A stretch of DNA of 64,000 bases, taken from Lacimicrobium alkaliphilum (GTDB lineage: Bacteria > Pseudomonadota > Gammaproteobacteria > Enterobacterales > Alteromonadaceae). The notes under the pieces were generated by a model. It ran no database searches. It saw only the letters and a program-made list of their open reading frames with translations, and was not told the origin of the DNA. Where the stretch lies: positions 1 through 64,000 of the forward strand of contig NZ_NISX01000016.1 of assembly GCF_002591895.1 (NCBI RefSeq), given 5' to 3'. Positions 1 through 8,252 of this stretch are shown in pieces (the first letter of the stretch is position 1; each line of letters opens with the position of its first letter). Position numbers and translations under genes: made by a program.

Positions 1-15
1 GTTGCACTTAGCGGC

Positions 16-1278
16 TTAAGTCATTTCTATGTCGACACACTGGAAATGATGCCAGGGCAAATGTGCTAAATGATTCTTAATGACAAATAGTTCCCAGACT
101 TTAAATCTATTTTTAAAGCTATTATTCATAGCTTCTGAGTACGCTTTGTATAGTGTCGAAGGGTGTATCGTTATTTTCTGATACTTAGAAATCACGTCAG
201 ATGATACATGAGCAATAGTGCATTCTTCATATGTTACGCTGCCGTAAAGAGGCAGGCTTTTGCTTTCATCGAGAGATTTAATTTCCAGCATTTTTTGTGC
301 ACACAAAATGCTTAATATCTTTCTGAACTTGTATTCCTTGCCTTCGGCACTTTTAAATAGACCTAAACCAGGCCAAGATGAGATTCTATCTATCTTCGTG
401 ATATCTCCATCGTCGGTAACGCTTTTCTCGTAGAAGTTGGTTGGTTTATTTATGGAGGATATTATTTCTCGTCCTATACGCGTATCGAGAACTGTTGTGC
501 TGATTGTAAGAATTCTATCTATAATTTTCTCATCAAGATCATCGATTTTAATTATATTTCTTAAGCTGTCCTTATCATGTTCCATTTTATGTACGGAGTA
601 TGATTTTAACTCTTCTTTCCAAACGTTAGATGCAATTTCTGTGAACTCTTCCTGGAGTAACAACCTTAGCAGCACTTCCTTGCCTCTATCTTCATTTGTA
701 ACCGGCTTTATTAACTTTGAGTCTATCCAATCACGATGTCTGGCATAGCGAAGGAAATCAAAAATTAGTGAAGGTTTTTTTATTGAGAAACACATTAAAG
801 AAAGATCATAAAAAAATGCAGGACTTGTTAGTTTTAAATTGATTTTGCCTTTAACTTTTTCTGTAAGATCAAATAAATCGATATCTATACTATGTTTATA
901 CATCAGGCGTTTCATCATAACAGTGAAAGCCAAAGTAATTCCACGTTCTTCGATATGATTTTTTGTGCGACTGTATTTTTCAGGTGATGATTTGTTTTTT
1001 ACTAAAAATGACTCTTTCGTTTTGCTCAGGAACCTTTTCCTCGCATCGCATTCTTCATACAGCTTTATCTGAAGGCAGCATAAAACGGTGTGCTCCAACT
1101 CACTCCTCGCAGACCCAATTACATCAACACCACTAAGTGACAGACTCACAGCAGCATTTATTTCCTCCAGAAACTGTCTGTAACTTCCCATTTCAGGTCC
1201 ATACGCTCTCAGTCTGGCATGAGAAAGTCTCTCAAGTATGCGGTAGCTGGCTTTGGTGGAACTCTTTAGTCGTGGCAT
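16..1278 (-). CDS. Orphan 420-residue hypothetical protein
   Basis: I do not recognise this protein. It is 420 residues, charged, mostly helical in appearance, with many Lys/Glu and Leu/Ile and no signal peptide, membrane segment or nucleotide-binding motif I can identify. The C-terminal half contains a short Trp/His-rich end (LAHLPWHHFQ). The DNA is visibly richer in A+T than the genes that follow, and the codon choice (many AAA, ATA, TTT) differs from the efflux operon at 2-7.7 kb, which suggests recent acquisition. It is divergent from a small Gly/Ala-rich membrane peptide gene, and a perfect 10-bp inverted repeat lies between their starts, so the two may be co-regulated. Start chosen at the ATG at 1276-1278. 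A defence or toxin-immunity role is possible from the pairing but is only a guess. Confidence 0.7.
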   Translation of the reverse strand: MPRLKSSTKASYRILERLSHARLRAYGPEMGSYRQFLEEINAAVSLSLSGVDVIGSARSELEHTVLCCLQIKLYEECDARKRFLSKTKESFLVKNKSSPEKYSRTKNHIEERGITLAFTVMMKRLMYKHSIDIDLFDLTEKVKGKINLKLTSPAFFYDLSLMCFSIKKPSLIFDFLRYARHRDWIDSKLIKPVTNEDRGKEVLLRLLLQEEFTEIASNVWKEELKSYSVHKMEHDKDSLRNIIKIDDLDEKIIDRILTISTTVLDTRIGREIISSINKPTNFYEKSVTDDGDITKIDRISSWPGLGLFKSAEGKEYKFRKILSILCAQKMLEIKSLDESKSLPLYGSVTYEECTIAHVSSDVISKYQKITIHPSTLYKAYSEAMNNSFKNRFKVWELFVIKNHLAHLPWHHFQCVDIEMT

Positions 1279-1286
1279 AAAAATAG

Positions 1287-1325
1287 TTGCTAGTAAGGGA
1301 GTCTTAAATTGTACATTACTAGCAA
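1287..1325. promoter_or_regulatory. 10-bp inverted repeat between divergent genes (candidate operator)
   Basis: TTGCTAGTAA at 1287-1296 is followed, after a 19-nt spacer, by its exact reverse complement TTACTAGCAA at 1316-1325. The element sits in the 101-nt gap between the two divergent start codons, so a dimeric regulator bound here could control both genes. Seen directly; the operator role is inference. Confidence 0.5.
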
Positions 1326-1379
1326 AATTATCTCGATCTAGTATTCGAGTACATTCACAACGTGAGAGATGGAGAAAGT

Positions 1380-1703
1380 ATGAGTAAGGTTAATAAATCA
1401 AGACTGGTTGCCACATCAGGTACAGCTTTAACAGTGGCTTCTGCTACCAGCACAGGAGCCGCAGTTGTTGGTGGCTCTGGGGCTACAATCATGTCTGCTA
1501 CCGCAGGCACAACCGGTGCCACTATTGCATCTATGGCTGGAGCTTCCGGCACTGCCGGGGCAGCTGCCATTTCTTCCGGTATGGCAACTGTTGGCTCTGT
1601 CGTTGGCGGCGGAATGGCAGCCGGCGCGGTTATCACAGCCGCTTTACCTTTAGCTGCGATGACAGTGGTAGGTTTCGGAATCTTTAAGTGGTTTGAGGAT
1701 TAA
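1380..1703 (+). CDS. Small Gly/Ala-rich membrane peptide (bacteriocin-like or glycine-zipper protein)
   Basis: The product is 107 residues from the ATG at 1380, which has a GGAG ribosome site at 1371-1374; a GTG six codons upstream is less likely. After a short basic start (MSKVNKSRL) nearly the whole chain is Gly, Ala, Ser, Thr, Val and Met, with repeated small-xxx-small spacing (GGSGATIMSATAG, GMATVGSVVGGGMAAG) typical of glycine-zipper helices that pack in membranes, and a C-terminal hydrophobic segment ending FKWFED. There is no signal peptide with a clear cleavage site. Such composition is seen in pore-forming bacteriocin-like peptides and in small holin- or toxin-like proteins; which of these it is cannot be read from sequence. 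A hairpin lies 9 nt after the stop. It is divergent from the orphan 420-residue gene. Confidence 0.6.
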   Translation: MSKVNKSRLVATSGTALTVASATSTGAAVVGGSGATIMSATAGTTGATIASMAGASGTAGAAAISSGMATVGSVVGGGMAAGAVITAALPLAAMTVVGFGIFKWFED

Positions 1704-1712
1704 GCTTGTACC

Positions 1713-1744
1713 TTCATCGGCCCGCTAAATCACGGGTCGATGAG
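1713..1744 (+). terminator. Hairpin downstream of the Gly/Ala peptide gene
   Basis: TTCATCGGCCCG (1713-1724) pairs with CGGGTCGATGAG (1733-1744) across an 8-nt loop, with one G-T pair and one end mismatch. There is no T-run after it, so it is either a weak terminator or a transcript-stabilising hairpin. Confidence 0.4.
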
Positions 1745-1861
1745 GGTAAACCAGTAAATGCTGCGCTTCAGTTGTCTGATATCTATAAAAAGTGTCTTAA
1801 GGTATTGTGACGTCTTGGTATGCAGCGAACAAAATGAGAGTACTCCATTTAGAATCCGTCG

Positions 1862-1917
1862 GTGGCAACACTGTGCCGGTTAAGGTATTCAGGCCATCCA
1901 TGGCCTTCACCCTTCGG
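1862..1917. repeat. 56-bp direct repeat, left copy
   Basis: This 56-bp stretch recurs at 7898-7953 with one mismatch (G at 1893, C at 7929), in the same orientation. It contains the near-palindrome GGCCATCCATGGCC (1892-1905) and a small CCCTTCGGG hairpin. The copies bracket the metal-efflux operon. The short reading frame that starts here also occurs in the other copy and is a by-product of the repeat, not a gene. The rest of the gap 1704-2016 holds a hairpin (CGATTGT/ACAATCG, 1936-1954) and a second CCTTCGGGCCA motif near 1993, but no gene. Confidence 0.8.
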
Positions 1918-2016
1918 GCCAGCTAAAGCTGTTGACGATTGTTCCGGACAATCGTGCTCCGGCCATTATTCGCGGCTTCCCTTACGCTCCTCCTTCGGGC
2001 CAATGCGGTGCGTGCA

Positions 2017-2391
2017 TCAAAAGCTGTATCTGACGGTTACAGCATGATGGTCGCCGGACTGCACTCTGAGCAAAACTTTTGCGCCATCTTCAATGACGAC
2101 CGGGGCGGTCATCTTGTTGCCGCCGGCTGGACTCAAGACGCTTTCTTCTTTTTTGCCAGCCCCTAAAACGATGACACTGCCTGTCAAATCATCAGTGGCA
2201 AAGGCTTCACCGTGATCTTTAATATACAGACTGACGCCGTCTGACTCTCTCACTAGCTCGAATACTAATTCATGTTCGACTTTTACCACGCCGCCGTGCT
2301 CAGGCTCTGTGCTACCATGGCTAAGCGCAACCGGGGACACTGCACTAAGGCTAAATGCAAGACCTAACGCTATCAATAATGACTTCTTCAT
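2017..2391 (-). CDS. Small periplasmic protein at the end of the metal-efflux operon
   Basis: This is a 124-residue exported protein. A signal peptide (MKKSLLIALGLAFSLSAVSP, cleavage near VALS-HG) leads a short beta-rich domain with His residues near both ends (SHGSTEPEHGG and SGDHHAVTVRY). It is the last gene of the minus-strand efflux operon, 53 nt after the RND pump. The position and His content suggest a periplasmic metal-binding accessory comparable in role, though not visibly in sequence, to CusF. The family is not recognised, so the function is inferred from context only. Confidence 0.75.
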   Translation of the reverse strand: MKKSLLIALGLAFSLSAVSPVALSHGSTEPEHGGVVKVEHELVFELVRESDGVSLYIKDHGEAFATDDLTGSVIVLGAGKKEESVLSPAGGNKMTAPVVIEDGAKVLLRVQSGDHHAVTVRYSF

Positions 2392-2444
2392 CTCTGACTC
2401 TCCAACAATTCGGCAGACTTGTTAAGGCGCTGCCGCTAAACCTT

Positions 2445-5400
2445 TTATACCAACTCTTCTGACTTATACCGCTGCCAGGCAGCGGACGCCTTTTCGCCCC
2501 ATGCCCGGTAGAGCAACGGGGTGAGTAAAATATCTAAAATGGTTGAACTGATCAGGCCGGAAAAAATAACCACTGCTACAGGATGAAGTATTTCTTTACC
2601 GGGCTCATCTGCTGCTAACAATATCGGGATAAGGGCAAAGGCAGTGACCATGGACGTCATCAAGACCGGCGAAAGTCGCTCCTGTGCACCGCGTACAATC
2701 AGTGCGGTATTGAAGTGTTCGCCTTCAAAGCGAAGCAGGTTGAGATAATGACTCACCTTCAGAATGCCATTGCGCGAGGCGATACCGGTCAACGTAATGA
2801 AACCCACCACGGATGCCACCGACAAAGGCGTGCCGGTAAGCCACATGGCGAACACTGCTCCCACCAGGGCCATCGGCAGACTGCACATGATTATGCTCGC
2901 GAGAACCCAGGACTGATAGCGCACGTACAGGACAAGATATATCAGTGAAAATGATGCTAAAGACAGCCAGACGAGGAGTTGCATTGCTTGCTCCTGCGCC
3001 AGAAATTGCCCCTCAATGGTGACAAACCCCTCCTGGTTAAGCTCGACGTTACTGGTTACCTCTCTGACTTGCCTGAGAAGCTCTGCAACATCTACATTTT
3101 CGCTGTTGGCGTAGATAACCAGTCGTCGACGCCCGTTTTCTCTTAAAACCTGGTTTGGCCCGTCATCGAGGCTGATATCTGCAACTGCCGACAGGGGTAC
3201 ATTACCTGCCGGTGTGGTGAGAAGTGCATTCGCCAGTGATGCAGGCGTGCGAGCCGCATCGTTTAATCGCAACACCAGCGCATAACGTTTTACGCCATCG
3301 ATGATATCGACCACTTCTTCACCATCTGTAAGCATGGCTAAATGGCGGAGCGCCTGGCCAGGCGTCAGGCCAAACTGGGATAACTTGTCCTGCTTTAAGC
3401 GCACACTTAACTGCGGGATCAGTACCTGCTTTTCGACATTGACGTCGACGAGACCCGGAATGCTTTCCAGCTGTTTGCGGATCTTCTCAGCAGTGATACG
3501 TAAGCCATCGAGATTGTTACCAAACACTTTAATGGCAAGTTGCGCCCTTACGCCGGACAGTAAATGATCTAATCGGTGTGAAATAGGCTGTCCTACGGCC
3601 ACCTGTGCAGGTAACACACTGAGTTTTCCCCGGACTTCTTCGACTACCGTTTCGCGGTCTCGGTCTGATGTTGCCAGGTCAACGTCAATTTCTGATGAGT
3701 ACACCCCCTGTGCGTGTTCGTCCAACCGGGCTCGTCCAGTGCGGCGTCCTACTCCTGCAACCTCTGGCACTGACAGTAATAGCGTCTCAGCCAATCGCCC
3801 CATCTGATCAGATTCTTCCAACGAGGTGCCGGGTTGGAAAATAACGCCGATTACCAATGAGCCTTCATTAAACGATGGGAGGAATGCACGCGGAAACTGA
3901 GTTGTGATAAGCGCACTGAACAGAGCCACTATGGCGGCGAGCGAGAGTAAGGTCCGGCGTTTCGGAAGCGCCCAGTGAAGCCAGTTTGCCTGCCATCTTT
4001 TCAGCGCAGCAACCAGCCTGCTGTCATCTTTTTTCAGTAACTTCATGCCAGGTAACAGGTAGTAGCAAAGTACCGGTGTGACCGTCATCGAGACGAGCAA
4101 CGACGACAGAATGGCCACGATATAGGCAACCCCTAATGGCGAGAAAAGCCGCCCTTCAATACCCGGTAGTGCAAATAAGGGAACGAATACCAGCACCACA
4201 ATCATCGTTGCGTAAACAATCCCAGAGCGTACTTCAACGCTGGCTTTCCAGACCACGTTAAAGACCGAGTCAGGCGAAGACGCACGGGCATTTTGTTTAA
4301 GTCGTCGCAATATGTTTTCAACGTCTACGACAGAGTCATCAACCAACTCACCGATGGCGATTGCCAGTCCACCCAGGGTCATGACATTAATTGTCTGGCC
4401 CAGCAGCGTAAACACTACAATAGTAATGGTCAGAGAAAGCGGGATCGCTATCAGCGAAATCAGCGTGGTTCGTGCAGAAAGCAGAAACAGGAATAGTATA
4501 ATCACCACCAGAATTGCACCGTCGCGCAATGCTTCTGTAACGTTATCCACTGACGTTTGAATGAAGTCAGCCTGACGAAACAGGACCTCTGGAGCAGCAA
4601 TTCCTTCAGGTAGACCTGAGCGTAACTCATTCAGTGCGGATTCAATTTCCTCAGTAAGGTGCACAGTATCTGTGCCGGGTTGTTTTTGAATATTAACGAT
4701 AACCGCTGGTTTACCGTTGTATCCACCGTCACCACGCTTAACCGCCGGCGCAAAAGTTACCCTGGCCACCTGCTCTAATTGCGTGGGTACGCCCGCATTC
4801 CAGTCAATCGCGAGCATCCGTAAATCATCAAGATCTAACGTCCGTCCCTGATGCCGAATCAGATACTCCCGGTTATTTAAATTAACAAATCCACCGCCCC
4901 GGTTTGTTGCAAAGTCTTCCAGAGCGCTTGTTAGCTGATTAACAGTGACATCAAGCGCCTGCATCTTATTGATGTCAGGGGCTACACGTACCTGACGAAC
5001 CTCACCACCTATCGGGATAACCTGCGAGATGCCTGATATCGATAGTAATCGGGGCCGCAACACAAAGTCTGCGTACTCTCTGGCTCGCATGGGGCCTGTG
5101 CCAGACGCCTCTTCGAGCGGCAATGCGATAAGCATGATCTCGCCCATAATAGAAGATACCGGGCCCATTACCGGCGTAACATCAGAAGGTAGCTGTGCTG
5201 CGGCCTGGTCAAGCCGCTCTGCCACCAGCTGCCGGTTTCGATAAATATCCGTATCCCAGTCAAACTCAACGTACACTATCGACAAACCAATCCCTGATGT
5301 GGAGCGGATACGACTGACGCCGGTTACACCATTAAGAATATTTTCAAGCGGAAAGGTAACAAGCTGTTCAACTTCTTCCGGAGCCATTCCTCCGGCTTCC

Positions 5401-5552
5401 GTCAAGATAGTTACAACAGGTTTATTCAGGTCAGGAAACACATCCACTGGCAGGGATTTGCTCTGCCAAATGCCATACAGCATTGTCATTAAGGCGATAA
5501 CCAGAACCAGCAGGCGATGACGTAAACTGCTGCGTACAAGAAAATTAAACAT
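2445..5552 (-). CDS. Heavy-metal efflux RND permease, CusA/CzcA family
   Basis: At 1035 residues this has the usual length for a heavy-metal-exporting RND pump, the inner-membrane trimer that drives metal cations out of the periplasm using proton influx. The N-terminal transmembrane helix ([14 protein letters not shown]) is followed by a porter domain, a transmembrane block near residues 340-540, a second porter domain and a C-terminal block. The fourth-helix acidic motif [13 protein letters not shown] carries the conserved Asp/Glu proton-relay residues of this family. The gene lies 8 nt after the membrane-fusion protein gene in the same operon. No outer-membrane factor gene occurs in the operon, so a TolC-like channel must come from elsewhere. 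Substrate (Cu/Ag versus Zn/Co/Cd) cannot be settled from sequence. Confidence 0.9.
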   Translation of the reverse strand: MFNFLVRSSLRHRLLVLVIALMTMLYGIWQSKSLPVDVFPDLNKPVVTILTEAGGMAPEEVEQLVTFPLENILNGVTGVSRIRSTSGIGLSIVYVEFDWDTDIYRNRQLVAERLDQAAAQLPSDVTPVMGPVSSIMGEIMLIALPLEEASGTGPMRAREYADFVLRPRLLSISGISQVIPIGGEVRQVRVAPDINKMQALDVTVNQLTSALEDFATNRGGGFVNLNNREYLIRHQGRTLDLDDLRMLAIDWNAGVPTQLEQVARVTFAPAVKRGDGGYNGKPAVIVNIQKQPGTDTVHLTEEIESALNELRSGLPEGIAAPEVLFRQADFIQTSVDNVTEALRDGAILVVIILFLFLLSARTTLISLIAIPLSLTITIVVFTLLGQTINVMTLGGLAIAIGELVDDSVVDVENILRRLKQNARASSPDSVFNVVWKASVEVRSGIVYATMIVVLVFVPLFALPGIEGRLFSPLGVAYIVAILSSLLVSMTVTPVLCYYLLPGMKLLKKDDSRLVAALKRWQANWLHWALPKRRTLLSLAAIVALFSALITTQFPRAFLPSFNEGSLVIGVIFQPGTSLEESDQMGRLAETLLLSVPEVAGVGRRTGRARLDEHAQGVYSSEIDVDLATSDRDRETVVEEVRGKLSVLPAQVAVGQPISHRLDHLLSGVRAQLAIKVFGNNLDGLRITAEKIRKQLESIPGLVDVNVEKQVLIPQLSVRLKQDKLSQFGLTPGQALRHLAMLTDGEEVVDIIDGVKRYALVLRLNDAARTPASLANALLTTPAGNVPLSAVADISLDDGPNQVLRENGRRRLVIYANSENVDVAELLRQVREVTSNVELNQEGFVTIEGQFLAQEQAMQLLVWLSLASFSLIYLVLYVRYQSWVLASIIMCSLPMALVGAVFAMWLTGTPLSVASVVGFITLTGIASRNGILKVSHYLNLLRFEGEHFNTALIVRGAQERLSPVLMTSMVTAFALIPILLAADEPGKEILHPVAVVIFSGLISSTILDILLTPLLYRAWGEKASAAWQRYKSEELV

Positions 5553-5560
5553 AGCAGCCT

Positions 5561-6673
5561 CTATCGAACCTGGTTAAGCAGCGATGCACCACTGATAACC
5601 ACCCTGTTATCAGCTCCCAACCCTGCAGTTATTACAATGCTTTGTTCACCCAGCATCTGGTAACGCACAATTTGTGGCATAAAGCGCTCAGCAGACACTT
5701 TGATCCAAACGACCGGCAAGTTGGCACTGTTTTTAACCAGCGCCTCGGCGGGCAACACTAAGCCTTCTATGCTGCTATCAACAGGAGCAATGACGGTAAC
5801 TGGCTGACCTAGCAGTAAAGGCTCGGTGGCAGAAGCCGCAGCCCGATGTTCAAAGTGAACGCTGGCCAAACCGCCTGCGATGCGCGGGGAGTAGCCGATG
5901 TAGCTTAGCTTCGCAGCGCTGTTTTCAAGTAATCTGGCCTGAGTCAGTGACGCCAGATGCGATAGGTTAGATATGCTGGCGTCAATCACTCGTAAGTCGG
6001 GGGCAATAATTTCGAAAAGGTCTGTTCCGGCCTCAATCCACTGTCCACTTCTGATATCGTTGTTGATGATCGTACCGCTAATTGGCGCTACCAGAGTTTC
6101 CGGCTTTTCCAGGCCCTGTTGCAGTGCCTGCTCCTGCTCGGTGAGGTTTTTAAGCCTCGTTTGTAATTGATCCAGCTCCTGCTTTGACGCCAGTTCACCC
6201 AGTGACTCTAAACGGTTCACGTCTCGCTGAGTTTGTGCAATTTGGTTACGGACTACTTGCAGTTCACTATTTTGTGAGGCCAGTTCATAGGCGGTATCCT
6301 GATAACGAACATAGCCAAGAACTTGTCCTGCTGACACCTTTTTACCACTCGGTAAAACGCCTGACTCCGGCGCTTCAAATCGACCATCACTGCTGGGCTG
6401 CACAACCGCGTGACCTTCCGGGTGCGGTCTGACCACACCAGACATTTTAATGGTCTCGGACACTATTGATTGTGTAACTATATTGGTAGTGATGCCTAAC
6501 ATTGCCTGGTCAGGCATAGGCATGATGACCGAGCCATCGGCCTGACGCCCTGACTGGCCAGCGACCTGTTTATCGTTGGTAATGTGTTCACCATTTGGAC
6601 CATGTGCGCCTGGAGCTGCTGATGCAGTTTGGGTAATTAAAATGAACGTAGTAAGTATCCAAAGCAACCTCAT
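5561..6673 (-). CDS. RND efflux periplasmic adaptor (membrane fusion protein), CusB/CzcB-like
   Basis: This 370-residue adaptor links the RND pump to an outer-membrane channel. A signal peptide ([19 protein letters not shown]) precedes a short His-containing segment, [11 protein letters not shown], which also occurs near the N-terminus of the neighbouring upstream gene product. Next come the lipoyl/barrel-sandwich halves (about residues 75-120 and 190-220, the second with [18 protein letters not shown]), separated by a short coiled-coil hairpin (about 125-190), then beta-barrel and membrane-proximal domains. Its start overlaps the end of the upstream gene by 4 nt (ATGA), so the two are translationally coupled. 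Confidence 0.9.
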   Translation of the reverse strand: MRLLWILTTFILITQTASAAPGAHGPNGEHITNDKQVAGQSGRQADGSVIMPMPDQAMLGITTNIVTQSIVSETIKMSGVVRPHPEGHAVVQPSSDGRFEAPESGVLPSGKKVSAGQVLGYVRYQDTAYELASQNSELQVVRNQIAQTQRDVNRLESLGELASKQELDQLQTRLKNLTEQEQALQQGLEKPETLVAPISGTIINNDIRSGQWIEAGTDLFEIIAPDLRVIDASISNLSHLASLTQARLLENSAAKLSYIGYSPRIAGGLASVHFEHRAAASATEPLLLGQPVTVIAPVDSSIEGLVLPAEALVKNSANLPVVWIKVSAERFMPQIVRYQMLGEQSIVITAGLGADNRVVISGASLLNQVR

Positions 6674-7266
6674 TTCCTTCTCCCCTGCACAAAATGAGCT
6701 AACGCCAATCCAGCTGCAAAAAACACCAGCGCGATTGCCACGGTCGTCCAGGGAAATGCGTGATGATGCTCTTCTTCATGTCCATGCTGCGGTGCAGAAG
6801 CGGCTTCTGGTGTAAGTAATGTAGATGCCAGAAGATCCCCATGTTCCTCGGTAAGAATAGTGACCACTATTTCATGCTCACCTGGCTGGTTCAGTTTTGA
6901 TACGAACGCCTCATCGCGGATTACATAGTACTGGTGATCATCGCTAAAGCCTGCTTGTACACTCAGCGTGTCCGATTCCAGCTCAATGGACGCATTTGCT
7001 ACCGGTTTATTGGTTGAGAAATCATGCAGGTACAACCGGACCTTGTCAGAAAATACCTCACCGAGAAGCTCAAAGGACTCTGTGAAGCTTTCAAATTTTG
7101 GGTTCTCTGTTTGTTGAACCTGAGTGTCCACATCAAGATGCTCGCCATTCGGCCCGTGAGCGCCTGGCGCAGAAAACGCGAGAGCAGAGAAAGTAATACC
7201 AGTAGCGCATACTGCGCCTCTCAATAGCTGAGAAAGCCCCGAAAAAGGGAACTTTGACTTGAACAT
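6670..7266 (-). CDS. Exported single-span protein of the efflux operon
   Basis: The product is about 198 residues from MFKSKFPFSG; an upstream ATG would add 12 residues before the signal peptide and is less likely. A signal peptide ending ALAFSA is followed by [11 protein letters not shown], the same segment found after the signal peptide of the adaptor encoded next. A beta-rich periplasmic domain (about 45-150) is followed by a His cluster (HGHEEEHHH) and one C-terminal transmembrane helix with basic end QGRRK. The shared motif suggests either metal capture or interaction with a common partner. No named family is recognised. Translation is coupled to the adaptor by a 4-nt overlap. Confidence 0.8.
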   Translation of the reverse strand: MFKSKFPFSGLSQLLRGAVCATGITFSALAFSAPGAHGPNGEHLDVDTQVQQTENPKFESFTESFELLGEVFSDKVRLYLHDFSTNKPVANASIELESDTLSVQAGFSDDHQYYVIRDEAFVSKLNQPGEHEIVVTILTEEHGDLLASTLLTPEAASAPQHGHEEEHHHAFPWTTVAIALVFFAAGLALAHFVQGRRK

Positions 7267-7345
7267 AGTGTTTAAACCCAGATTTAAATAAAACAACACC
7301 AATCCCGCTTATAAATACAAGCGGGAGAAAATAAGAAAACTGAGT

Positions 7346-7696
7346 TTATGCTTTTGGTGGGGGTGGTATTTCGTAGAGGAAAGGCGGATCCCAGGCACTA
7401 TTCAGGCGCCCAATGGGAGAGCCCGGCTGCGGATCAGGAAACGTGCTTATCGGCAAGTCGAAAACAAAAACGGTAGACCCGTCGTGGGATGGATTACTAT
7501 GCTCAAATGCATCGTCGCTATAGCTAATCTCATACTCTTCACTATCATGTTCAGCGTGGCTATGAGGTTGCCCCACTTCATGGAAAAACTGATGAGCAGA
7601 TTCCTCAACCCCGTGACTCGCCTCTGCGGACGAGATAAAGCCCAACATTTGCGTTGTCATAAACAGGATTAATAAAATTACTTTCAACTTAGCCAC
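7346..7696 (-). CDS. His-rich exported protein, CzcI-like, first gene of the efflux operon
   Basis: This 116-residue protein has an N-terminal signal (LKVILLILFMTTQMLG) and a mature part rich in His, Glu and Asp (HQFFHEVGQPHSHAEHDSEE), ending in a proline-rich tail, PPFLYEIPPPPKA. Small His-rich exported proteins of this layout head several Czc-type operons (CzcI), where a role in metal sensing or buffering has been proposed. The assignment is by size, composition and position; no homology search was possible. It precedes the next gene by about 79 nt if that gene starts at 7266. Confidence 0.7.
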   Translation of the reverse strand: MAKLKVILLILFMTTQMLGFISSAEASHGVEESAHQFFHEVGQPHSHAEHDSEEYEISYSDDAFEHSNPSHDGSTVFVFDLPISTFPDPQPGSPIGRLNSAWDPPFLYEIPPPPKA

Positions 7697-7897
7697 GGTT
7701 GCTCTACCAGATTAATGCAATTGGAGACTACCACCCACGCATTCAATAGACAAGAAGGTGCACCTGTTTGAGCTTGCCTGACTATTACGCTGAAACACTA
7801 ACTAACCTGCAAAAAGAATTCGCAAAGCCCCCTTAAAAGCCTGTAAGCGATTAACTTACAAAGCTTAAAATAAGTGCAAACAGTTTAAAGTCAGTCT
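7697..7897 (-). promoter_or_regulatory. Upstream region of the metal-efflux operon
   Basis: About 200 nt without a gene lie between the first efflux gene and the right 56-bp repeat. It is AT-rich and should hold the operon promoter. A 10-nt palindrome, AGGTGCACCT, is at 7756-7765, about 60 nt upstream of the start codon, and could be part of a metal regulator's site. No metal-responsive regulator gene is in the window. Confidence 0.35.
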
Positions 7898-7953
7898 GTG
7901 GCAACACTGTGCCGGTTAAGGTATTCAGCCCATCCATGGCCTTCACCCTTCGG
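7898..7953. repeat. 56-bp direct repeat, right copy
   Basis: Second copy of the repeat at 1862-1917, same orientation, one mismatch (7929). It ends 3 nt beyond the stop codon of a decayed PEP-CTERM gene read on the minus strand. The copies sit 6.0 kb apart on either side of the efflux operon; no terminal inverted repeats or transposase accompany them, so this is an intergenic repeat family rather than an insertion sequence. Confidence 0.8.
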
Positions 7954-7956
7954 CTG

Positions 7957-8210
7957 TTATTTGCGACGCTGTCGACGAGCAAACGCGAGTGCTGCTGACC
8001 CTAACAATGCCAGGCTCTTGATGCATCCAGCGAATCTTCTGTTCCAGTCCAGTAAATATAATTCTGAACGTTCTCGAAGGCTTCGTTTAGCCCTGTATCA
8101 GCATCTGTAAATGCGACGTTTTTAGAATTCCAGCCTGGCTGATGAAAACCGTTTCCATTATGGGTTTTAATGTTCAAAGAGCGTTGCAAATATCCTGGTA
8201 CTATTGCAGT
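7957..8210 (-). pseudogene. Remnant of a PEP-CTERM protein with a DUF1566-like domain
   Basis: Read on the minus strand from 8210, the frame gives a piece of a DUF1566/Lcl-type domain: an aromatic-rich stretch with NVAFTDADTGLNEAFENVQN followed by YIYWTGTEDS, then a stop at ASRAWHC. In another frame of the same DNA, ending with TAA at 7957-7959, is SLALLGSAALAFARRQRRK, which looks like the helix-plus-arginine part of a PEP-CTERM sorting tail; the PEP motif itself is missing. The two pieces overlap within about 12 nt, as expected if an internal deletion joined the domain to the tail out of frame. The upstream part is absent: a stop lies just before 8210 and no start or ribosome site is visible. 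Confidence 0.6.
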
Positions 8211-8252
8211 TCACTATGCCGTTGTGTATTTCTGCGATCGGGCAAAGTCTTT

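Noticed and set aside
1355-1636. Minus-strand open frame rich in Ala, Pro and Val
   Set aside because: It is the exact shadow of the Gly/Ala peptide gene on the plus strand and has no ribosome site.
1862-2047. Plus-strand frame beginning MATLCRLRYS, also seen at 7898
   Set aside because: It arises from the 56-bp repeat; the two copies diverge straight after the repeat and neither has a start signal.
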